DNA of 64,000 nucleotides, taken from NCBI RefSeq assembly GCF_037126175.1, contig NZ_CP146986.1, positions 2,942,501 through 3,006,500 on the forward strand, written 5' to 3'. The translations under genes and the position numbers were made by a program. Under the pieces are notes generated by a model that was given only the letters and a program-made list of their open reading frames with translations, did no database searches and was not told the DNA's origin. Shown one piece after another: positions 44,798 through 56,600 of this stretch. Position 1 is the first letter of the stretch. Each line of letters starts with the position of its first letter. The DNA comes from Pseudomonas sp. RSB 5.4 (GTDB taxonomy: Bacteria; Pseudomonadota; Gammaproteobacteria; Pseudomonadales; Pseudomonadaceae).

Positions 44798-45307
44798 ATG
44801 CAACCCACCGCTATCGACAGCAAAACCAAACACCCTCACGGCGAGCGCGTTGCGTTCATCCAGGCCTGCTGGCACAAGGAAATCGTCGACCAGAGCCGAA
44901 AAGGCTTCGTCGCCGAAATGCTGGCCCAGGGTTATCAGGAATCGGACATCGACTTTTTCGAAGTCGGCGGCGCCTTTGAAATGCCTCTGCACGCCAAGTT
45001 GCTGGCCAAGACCGGTCGCTATGCCGGCATCGTCGCGGCGGCGCTGGTCGTGGACGGCGGCATCTACCGTCACGAATTCGTTGCCCAGTCAGTGGTCAGC
45101 GGCCTGATGCAGGTGCAACTGGAAACCGAAGTGCCAGTGTTCTCGGTGTCCCTGACCCCGCATCACTTCCATGCCGGTGAAGAACATCAGAAATTCTTCT
45201 TCGAGCACTTCGTGCACAAGGGTCAGGAAGCGGCGCGGACTTGCGCGGATACGCTGCAGAAGGTTCGTGCGCTGCGTCGCACAGAGCCGCGTGCGGTCGC
45301 CGTCTGA
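44798..45307 (+). CDS. ribH: 6,7-dimethyl-8-ribityllumazine synthase, RibH2 type
   Basis: A 169-residue enzyme that joins the pyrimidine and the 4-carbon donor in riboflavin synthesis. Family marks: ERVAFIQACWHKEIVDQSRK, FEVGGAFEMPLHAKLLAK, VVDGGIYRHEFVAQSVV and HHFHAGEEHQKFFFEHF. The sequence fits the type II (RibH2-like, decameric) group rather than the 60-mer forming type I. ATG 44798 has AGGAG at about 8 bp. It stands alone behind an FMN riboswitch, so it is probably a second lumazine synthase besides the one in the main rib operon. Confidence 0.92.
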   Translation: MQPTAIDSKTKHPHGERVAFIQACWHKEIVDQSRKGFVAEMLAQGYQESDIDFFEVGGAFEMPLHAKLLAKTGRYAGIVAAALVVDGGIYRHEFVAQSVVSGLMQVQLETEVPVFSVSLTPHHFHAGEEHQKFFFEHFVHKGQEAARTCADTLQKVRALRRTEPRAVAV

Positions 45308-45342
45308 TAGACCATGAGTGAGGCTTTTGGTCTCACTCATTC

Positions 45343-45438
45343 CCCTGTGGGAGCGAGCTTGCTCGCGAAAGCGGACTGACAGCCAACTCAAATGTTGAAT
45401 GCCAGATTGCATTCGCGAGCAAGCTCGCTCCCACAGGG
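45343..45438. repeat. REP pair (REPIN-like)
   Basis: Inverted GAGCGAGCTTGCTCGCGAA arms between convergent ribH and astE. Confidence 0.85.
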
Positions 45439-45462
45439 TTATATATCAGACCGGAAATTGGG

Positions 45463-46473
45463 TCAGGCGAGATGTTCGTCGGTGGCCGGCACGATCAGGA
45501 TGCCGGCACGCAAGCCGTTCTTGACCTTGGGATTGGGGAAGATGATCCGCGCGCCCTCCTCCTCGATGATCCAGCGGGTATTGGCCAGATCTTCGGCCAG
45601 CACATAACCCACATCCAGTTCGGAAAAGTTTTCGATGTCCGCCGGCAGGTTCAGGCGGAACGCATCGCTGTGCTTGATGATTTCCCGGGCGACGCTGAAC
45701 AGCTGCAAACCGTCCAGGCCTTCTTCAGCCAGATCCGGCTCATTGCCTTCGATGATCTGCTTCAGGCGGGTTTCCAGACGTGAAACATCCACCCCTTCGT
45801 TCTGCCCGAACGGCCGCGCCTTGCCCAGCTCCAGGGTGAAGGACTCGGCCCCAAGCTTGTCGTAGGTGTAGGAGCTGAACACGATCGACGGCTTGTTCTG
45901 CAGCAACACCGCTTCCATCCCGGCAGCGCGCAGGCGCGCCAGTTCGCGGCGCGAATGCTGGCGACCTTCCTTCCACGGATACAGCGCGAACTGCTCGATC
46001 TTCGAACCACGAATGGCGGTATGCAGGTCGTAGTGCAGACGCTGACGATCCGCCAGGCTGAAGAAACTTGCCGCCAGCCGTTCCAGCTCGCAGGCGCGGA
46101 TGGCTTCGGAACCGCTGGTTTGTTCATGCCGGCCGTTGAACAGCCGATTGACGTCCTGCTCGACGAAGCGCTCGCCTTTGCGAATCGCTTCCGGGTTGCC
46201 GAACAGGAACAGAATGCGTGCACGCGGCTTCAGATCGCCGCGAGCGATGTCATGCAGCAGCCGATCGAGCAACTCGATCGGCGCTGTTTCATTGCCGTGG
46301 ATGCCTGCCGACAGCAGCAGGTCCAGGCCATTGTCGCGCGCTTCGGGTGGCCGGACTTCCAGCGCCCCCTCGCTCAACCAGCGCATGCGCACGCCTTCGA
46401 CAGTCAGTTGAGTCTTCTCCGCCGGTTCGCGGCCGGCGAGGGTCAGTTCAAGCAGTTTGCCGAGGGCGAGCAT
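45463..46473 (-). CDS. astE: Succinylglutamate desuccinylase
   Basis: A 336-residue zinc hydrolase that releases glutamate and succinate, the last AST step. Metal ligands are His and Glu in [14 protein letters not shown] and His in [12 protein letters not shown]; the catalytic Glu is probably in [13 protein letters not shown]. Last gene of the aru/ast operon, 12 bp after the small hypothetical gene. Confidence 0.95.
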   Translation of the reverse strand: MLALGKLLELTLAGREPAEKTQLTVEGVRMRWLSEGALEVRPPEARDNGLDLLLSAGIHGNETAPIELLDRLLHDIARGDLKPRARILFLFGNPEAIRKGERFVEQDVNRLFNGRHEQTSGSEAIRACELERLAASFFSLADRQRLHYDLHTAIRGSKIEQFALYPWKEGRQHSRRELARLRAAGMEAVLLQNKPSIVFSSYTYDKLGAESFTLELGKARPFGQNEGVDVSRLETRLKQIIEGNEPDLAEEGLDGLQLFSVAREIIKHSDAFRLNLPADIENFSELDVGYVLAEDLANTRWIIEEEGARIIFPNPKVKNGLRAGILIVPATDEHLA

Positions 46474-46485
46474 AGAGCGGTTTCC

Positions 46486-46776
46486 TTAGTGGTCGTGGTT
46501 GCAATCCGGGCCGTGCACATGTTCCTCGTCATCGCCGAGGTCAGCCGGTTCCATTTCCAATTGCAGACTTACCAGATTAGTTGCCAATGGGCGCAGCAGC
46601 AGGTTGGCGTACTCTTCGTCACCTTCCTCGACGTCCACGCCGATCAGCAGTTGGCCACGGCCGTCCTGCTGGATCCACAGCTCTTTGCCTTGCCACATGA
46701 CCGCGACGCGGGTGCACGAGGTTTGCAGTTGCGTGCCGTCGGTGTCTTCAAGGATCAGCTGCAGGGAATCGCTCAT
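46486..46776 (-). CDS. Small conserved protein of the AST operon with His-rich tail
   Basis: 96 residues from ATG 46776 (MSDSLQLILEDTDGTQLQTS). Mostly beta-strand-like sequence with an acidic, His- and Cys-containing end (GDDEEHVHGPDCNHDH) that could bind metal. It occupies the same place between astB and astE in PAO1 as I recall. Function unknown; the tail suggests a link to the zinc-dependent AstE, but that is inference. Confidence 0.8.
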   Translation of the reverse strand: MSDSLQLILEDTDGTQLQTSCTRVAVMWQGKELWIQQDGRGQLLIGVDVEEGDEEYANLLLRPLATNLVSLQLEMEPADLGDDEEHVHGPDCNHDH

Positions 46777-46833
46777 GTTTTTACTCTCTTGGGTAGACAA
46801 GCCGCGCGCCGCGTTCAGGCGACGCGCCGGCCA

Positions 46834-48180
46834 TCAATTAATCTGGAATGGATAAACCGCGCCCAGTTTAAGGATTTGCGTCAGTTCATCCAGTGCCGTC
46901 CGGCATTCAAGCAGCAACTGCGGGTCCGCCAGATCGGTTTCGCTCAGGCGGTCGCGGTAGTGCTTTTCAACCCATGCGGTCAACGAACCGTACAACGGGG
47001 CCGTCATGATAACCCCTGGATTGACGGCCGCCAGCTCGGTTTCGTTGAGCGCGACGCGCAGTCGCAGGCACGCCGGGCCACCGCCGTTCTGCATGCTTTG
47101 CTTGAGGTCGAAGACTTTCACTTCGCGGATCAGGCCGCCGGAGCTGGTCAGCCCTTGCAGGTAGTTCCACACGCGCTCGTTGCCCCGGCACTCTTCCGGC
47201 ACGATCAGCAGCATCGAACCGTCAGGACGCGACAGCAACTGACTGTTGAACAGGTAGGAGCGCACCGCGTCGTCGACGGTGACCGCCGAACGCGGCACAC
47301 AGATCGACTGGAACTTGCCGCCGACCTTGGCCAGTTTGCCCTGCAACTCGGCCAGCATCTGCTCGGTGTCGAGGAACGCATCCTCGTGATAGAACAGCAC
47401 CTCGCCGTTACCCACCGCGATCACGTCGTTGTGGAATACGCCCTGGTCGATCACCGCCGGGTTCTGCTGCGCGTAAACCACGCCTTCGTCACGCAGACCG
47501 TGCAGACGCGCCACCGCTTGCGAGGCTTCCAGAGTCTGGCGCGCCGGGTACTTCTGTGGCGCCGGGTAACGGGTGTCGAACGCGCTGCGACCGAACACGA
47601 AGAACTCGACACCAGCCTCGCCGTATTCACGGCAGAAACGCGTGTGGTTGGCCGCACCTTCGTCACCGAACTGCGCAACGGCTGGCAGTGCGGCGTGATG
47701 GGCGAAGTGCTGCTGATCGGCGAACATCGCGCCGAGCACGCGGCTGGTGGTCGGGTGTTCGATGCTGCGGTGGTATTTGCAGTTCAGGTTGGCGGCGGTG
47801 AAGTGCACGCGGCCGTCAGCGGTGTCGGCACTCGGGCTGACGGTAGCGGCGTTGGCCACCCACATGCTCGATGCCGAGCAACTGGCGACCAGCAACGGCA
47901 TGGCTTCTTTCGCGGCGCGCTCGATCACTTGCGCGTCGCTGCCGCTGAAACCCAGACGGCGCAAAGCGGCCACGTCCGGACGCTCCTGCGGCGCCAGCAC
48001 GCCTTGTTGAAAGCCCATTTCCATCAGCGCTTTCATCTTCGCCAGGCCTTGCAGCGCCGCTTCCTTCGGATTCGAAGATTGCTGGCTGTTGCTCTGGGAC
48101 GCAACGTTGCCGTAGGACAGACCGCCGTAGTTATGGGTCGGCCCCACTAGACCGTCAAAATTGACTTCATAGGATTTCAT
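46834..48180 (-). CDS. astB: N-succinylarginine dihydrolase
   Basis: A 448-residue enzyme of the amidinotransferase fold that converts succinylarginine to succinylornithine, CO2 and ammonia. Marks: [39 protein letters not shown], and the catalytic Cys in [13 protein letters not shown]. Length is normal. A 162-bp gap with a repeat separates it from astD. Confidence 0.96.
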   Translation of the reverse strand: MKSYEVNFDGLVGPTHNYGGLSYGNVASQSNSQQSSNPKEAALQGLAKMKALMEMGFQQGVLAPQERPDVAALRRLGFSGSDAQVIERAAKEAMPLLVASCSASSMWVANAATVSPSADTADGRVHFTAANLNCKYHRSIEHPTTSRVLGAMFADQQHFAHHAALPAVAQFGDEGAANHTRFCREYGEAGVEFFVFGRSAFDTRYPAPQKYPARQTLEASQAVARLHGLRDEGVVYAQQNPAVIDQGVFHNDVIAVGNGEVLFYHEDAFLDTEQMLAELQGKLAKVGGKFQSICVPRSAVTVDDAVRSYLFNSQLLSRPDGSMLLIVPEECRGNERVWNYLQGLTSSGGLIREVKVFDLKQSMQNGGGPACLRLRVALNETELAAVNPGVIMTAPLYGSLTAWVEKHYRDRLSETDLADPQLLLECRTALDELTQILKLGAVYPFQIN

Positions 48181-48248
48181 CAGCGAGGCTCCACGAGAAT
48201 CTGTTGTTATAGGCTTCAGTAACTATTCTTTGAGACCGCGGCGCGGCC

Positions 48249-48337
48249 ATCGCTGGCAAGCCAGCTCCCACAGTGATCGCGTCGGACACAAAATGTGTGA
48301 ACGCCTGCGATCCTGTGGGAGCTGGCTTGCCAGCGAT
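48249..48337. repeat. Inverted repeat, GTGGGAGCTGGCTTGCCAGC type
   Basis: CGCTGGCAAGCCAGCTCCCAC and its inverted partner, a further REP-like class. It lies inside the aru operon between astD and astB and so is transcribed; it could act as an mRNA-processing hairpin. Confidence 0.8.
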
Positions 48338-48342
48338 TGGCA

Positions 48343-50834
<2,492 letters not shown>

Positions 50835-50885
50835 GCTATCTCCTCAAACGGGCCGCCTTCGCCACCCGTGAAACTCGCTAAGGCG

Positions 50886-51905
50886 TTAAACCGCCACCAG
50901 GCGCACGCTGGCACCTTCACCGACGCCCAGGGCTTCGGCTGCTTCCAGATCCAGGGTCACCGGTTTGCCCGGCGCGTAATCGAGTTCCAGCAGCACCGCG
51001 CGGTAATCCTGCAACTGCGCGTTGGCCACCAGATACTGGCGCCCGGCGCCTTTGACCGGCTCGCCGATCTTCACTGGCACCACACGGCTCTGAGCGATCG
51101 AACGGATCCCCGAAACACGCGCATGCAGGGTCGGGCCACCGTCGAAAATGTCGATGTAGTGATCGGTCTCGAAGCCTTCGCGCATCAGGATGTCGAAGGT
51201 GATCTGCGCACGCGGATGCACCTGGCCCATCGCTTCTTGAGCGGAATCCGGCAGCAGCGGCACGTAGATCGGGTAATGCGGCATCAGCTCGGCGAGGAAC
51301 GTGCGACTCTTCAGGCCACACAGGCGCTCGGCCTCGGCGTAGTTGAGGTCGAAGAAGTTACGACCGATCGCATCCCAGAACGGCGAGTCGCCGTTCTCGT
51401 CGCTGTAGCCGACGATCTCGGTCACCACCGAATCAGCGAAACGCTCCGGGTGGCTGGCGACGAACAGCAGACGGCCACGGGAGTTGAGCTCAGACCACGG
51501 CGAACCGACCAGCTCGCGTTGCACGTAGAAACTGGTCAGCAGGCTGTTACCAGTCAGGTCGTGGCATTGCGAGAGCACGTGGATCTTGTTGTGGATCTTC
51601 AGCTCGCGGGACGCGTGGACGAAGGTCTCGTTGCGGAAGCTGTAGAACGGCTCCGAGTAACCGGCCGAGGCGACGATCGCCGAGCAGCCGACCAGTTTGC
51701 CGGTGGCGGTGTCTTCGAGGACGAAGAAGTAGCTCTCTTCACCGTTGAAGCTCACTTCGGCGGCGAACGAGGCTTCGCTTGCGGCGATCTTGTCGCTCAG
51801 GCGTTCCACGTCATCCGGCAAGGAAGTGACACCAATCGGACTGTCCGCAGCCAGACGCTGTACCTCGCCCAGATCAGCCATTTGCGCAGGGCGCATCACC
51901 AGCAT
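50886..51905 (-). CDS. aruF: Arginine/ornithine N-succinyltransferase, alpha subunit
   Basis: A 339-residue AstA-family paralogue of AruG, starting MLVMRPAQMADLGEVQRLAA, with SREELK-type region HASRELKIHNKIHVLSQCHD, YPIYVPLLPDSAQEAMGQVH and DIFDGGPTLHA. The two subunits share fold and length, showing ancient duplication. A 204-bp gap with a REP pair separates it from aruC. Confidence 0.95.
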   Translation of the reverse strand: MLVMRPAQMADLGEVQRLAADSPIGVTSLPDDVERLSDKIAASEASFAAEVSFNGEESYFFVLEDTATGKLVGCSAIVASAGYSEPFYSFRNETFVHASRELKIHNKIHVLSQCHDLTGNSLLTSFYVQRELVGSPWSELNSRGRLLFVASHPERFADSVVTEIVGYSDENGDSPFWDAIGRNFFDLNYAEAERLCGLKSRTFLAELMPHYPIYVPLLPDSAQEAMGQVHPRAQITFDILMREGFETDHYIDIFDGGPTLHARVSGIRSIAQSRVVPVKIGEPVKGAGRQYLVANAQLQDYRAVLLELDYAPGKPVTLDLEAAEALGVGEGASVRLVAV

Positions 51906-51954
51906 GGTGTCACTCCTTTTCTCTTATAAAAATCACAGAAAAAACACCGAACAT

Positions 51955-52044
51955 TGTGGGAGCGGGCTTGCTCGCGAATGCGGTGTATCAGTCAGCGTAG
52001 ATGTCGACTGATACACCGCATTCGCGAGCAAGCCCGCTCCCACA
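51955..52044. repeat. REP pair (REPIN-like) inside the aru operon
   Basis: Inverted GAGCGGGCTTGCTCGCGAA arms; the spacer itself holds TGATACACCGCA/TGCGGTGTATCA, so the whole 90 bp folds as one long hairpin in the aruC-aruF transcript. Confidence 0.85.
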
Positions 52045-52108
52045 TTTGATATTGCCCGGTATCAAAAATTGGGTTCGACGCCCAAATCCTCGGGCGTCGA
52101 AGGGTCTA

Positions 52109-53474
<1,366 letters not shown>

Positions 53475-53559
53475 TATAGCGTCGCAAAGGCGCAGTTTAA
53501 ACTGCACGCCGCCGTTTGCGCAGACGTACCGGGGATCTTAATCAAGAGAGTTTTGTGGC

Positions 53560-53581
53560 GTGCGGTATATATGTACCGCAC
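53560..53581. promoter_or_regulatory. Operator-like palindrome before the LRR gene
   Basis: Half-sites GTGCGGTA and TACCGCAC are exact inverted repeats with a 6-bp spacer TATATG. The dyad ends 57 bp before the start of the large gene. The regulator is unknown; the CGGT-N8-ACCG frame recalls LexA-type spacing but not its half-sites. Confidence 0.45.
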
Positions 53582-53638
53582 ATCGAATCAATGGCCGGTG
53601 TTTGCTAGAGACCTTTCTCAGGCAAACGGCCTCACCCC

Positions 53639-56600
53639 ATGATTCAAGAAACTACACCCGCCCTCGCGGCACTGCCCGACACACTGCTGCTACCCCGGCA
53701 GGACGCACATTATCAACCGCTGCTCCAAGCCATCCCGACATGGTTGAGTCAGGCTGCAGCACACAAGCGCGCGGCTTTGAAAAGGGCCAGTCCGCTACTG
53801 CCCGCCAACCGCAAACAAGCATCACGCAACGAGCATGCAAAACTGCGCGCGCTGAATGCCGCGCACTGGACCGCACACAACCGCGTCGAACGAAGCCTTG
53901 CCCGGTTGCAGGACCCCAAAGCGTTCGCCGAACCGCTGCTGCGCGCCGAACTGGAAAAGCGCTTTGGCTTGAACCTGGATGTTCGGCAGACCTGCCTGCG
54001 CCTGTACCTGCCCGACCATGTTCCATGGCTACGCCTCAAATCCGGCGCCGCGCGTACCTGGACCGTCTCGCTGCTGGACGCCACGCTGCACAATTTTGAA
54101 AGCAGCGAGACCTCCGCTGACGCCTTTGAGTCCGCCTCGGGCTATGTCAGCCAGCCCTCGTCTGAAGGTCAGTTCAGCATGCTGCCGAACATCCTCAAGG
54201 CGATGCCGATCCCTGCCTTCACCCGCCTGTGTCGCGAACTGGATATCGGGCGCCGCTACAGCATTTATCTGCAAGACAATCTGGGCATCAGCAATCCGTT
54301 GGTCGCCGCCGTACTGCAACCGCAGGTTTGCACGAGTGACAAAGCCGCACTGGTCGCCGCCCTGCAAATGGCCTATATGCAAAAGCTGCTGGGAGCCGAT
54401 GTCCATCGCCTGATTCTCGGGCTGCTCGATGGCTTGCAGCATTTGCGCCTCAATCGTCAGGCGTGGCATTGCCATGCGCTGACGATGATGAAAGTCAGCC
54501 TGACCGGCATCGTGCTGTTCGCGCCGAATCTTGAAGCTGCACACGCAGCAGCGCGAGTCGTGGCTTACATTCCCGATGACCCGCAACACCCGGTCAAGGA
54601 ATACGCCAGTTCCGCTGCCTTCGCTGAGGAGCTGGCGCAACGCTTGCGCGATCCGGACTATCAGGTTTTCTTCAGTCGTTTCATCGACCATGCCGAGCGC
54701 GGCGCTTTCTTCGGTCAGTTGCGGGCCGTGCTCAGCCCTGTCACCTGGCAACCCGTGCCGGTCGGCGATCCCCGTCCCACCTGGCGCGAGCATCCAACCG
54801 TGCGGCCTGCTCTGCAGATCGTCGCGACCCCGATCCGGGGTGATCTGTGGGTGTATCTCTACCAGCGCAAGCTCGACAAGATGCTCAACGATGCCCGCGT
54901 CATCGCCGTCTCGACGGCCATGGTCGATCGCAAGGCGCGCTGGGCTCTCTGGGATTCTTTCACGGACATCGCACAGTCGTTGCTCAACCTCGTCGCGTTC
55001 GTCGCTTTGCCATTCGTGCCATTTCTCGGCGAGCTGATGCTTGCCTACACGGCCTACCAACTGCTCGACGAGACGTTCGAAAGCATCGTCGACTGGGCCG
55101 AAGGACAGTCCGGCGAAGCGTTCGCGCATTTGATGGGCATCGTGGAGTCCATGGTGCAGGTCGGCACTTTCGCCGCTGGCGGCGCTATCGCCGTCAGCGA
55201 GTTTCGCGCGCTATTGCCTGCCGATGTCGTGCAATTCATCGACCGCTTCATTCCGGTGAAAACGGTCAATGGCAAGACCCGCTACTGGAAACCCGACCTG
55301 CGCCCTTACGAGTGGTCTGGCACGCTGCCCAAAGACGTTCGAAGCGACGTGCTGGGTCTGCAAACCCACCAGGGCAAAAGCCTGCTGGCCCTTGAGGACA
55401 AGGTGTATGCCGTCAGCCTTGATCCCGAAACGGGCACCCACCGCATCGACCATCCAACGCGTCCCGAGGCTTACAAACCCGCACTCAGGCACAACACCGC
55501 AGGCGCCTGGCAAACCGAAATTGACCAGCCACTGGGTTGGAATCGGGCCACCGTGCTGAGCCGCAGCAGTACGCAGATGCAGCGCCTTCCTGCCGCTCTC
55601 CGGGAGCGCCTGCTGAACATCAGTGGCAGCGAGGAAAATAGCCTGCGCCAGATGCACGTCGAGCGCGAACAGTTGCCGCCATTGCTGAGTGACACCCTGT
55701 TGCGCTGGCAGATCGATCAGGACATTCAATTGTTCATCGAGCAGATTGGCAGCCCGCATGCCGAGGATTACCTCAAGGCTGACCCGGCCACTCAACTGCA
55801 ACTGCTTTTCGACAACGGCGACTGGCCCGCTGACCGGGGCCTGCAATTGATCGATCGCCAGGGCAGAACCCTGTGGCGCAGCCCCGTCGCCGATGTGCCC
55901 TTCATACAAATCGAGGGCTCCCGACTGGACGACGGCAACCTGCTCAAGACCTGCCTGCAACGCCTGACAGAATCGCAAAGAAGGCGGTTATTGAGCGAAG
56001 CATCACATACGCCCGCTCCCTCGGCCGAAGCCCGCGCAACCCACCTGCGGCGCACCGTCGCCGAGCTGGCACAGCGCAAACGACAAAACCTGTTCGAAGA
56101 TCGGTATCGCCAGTTGCAGCGCGGCGCCAGCCCGCTGGTACAGGTGCTGATGGATGCCGAACCCGGCCTGCCCAAGGCGTTGGCGCAATCGATACTGGAA
56201 ACGGCAAGTGATGCCGAATACCTGCAATTACAGCGCGGAACACTCTCCGAAAGACTGGTCACCCTGACCCAGGAGACGGGTCTGCACGTGCGCGTAACCC
56301 GAGCCTTTGAAGGGCTGGAGCTGCAAGCGACAGTCAATAATCTGGATACCGATCGGCTGGCCCTCCATTCGCTGCCACGCTTGCCGGGCTGGTCGCAGAC
56401 CATGCGACTGGAGCTCAGGCATTACACCTATAGCGGGCAACTGATCGACAGCCTCGGCGCACAGGATGCCCTCGTCCGTAAAGTGTTGGTACTGACCGAA
56501 CAGGGCGACTATCAGCCGTTCGACGCTACCGGTGAGTCGCTCAGCGCGCCGGGATCACTGTATTCAACCCTGCTGCATGCCCTGCCCGACGCAGAACGTT

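Noticed and set aside
51955..52044. Repeated palindromes as a CRISPR array
   Set aside because: Repeats are inverted doublets scattered through the window, not direct repeats with regular spacers, and no cas genes are present.
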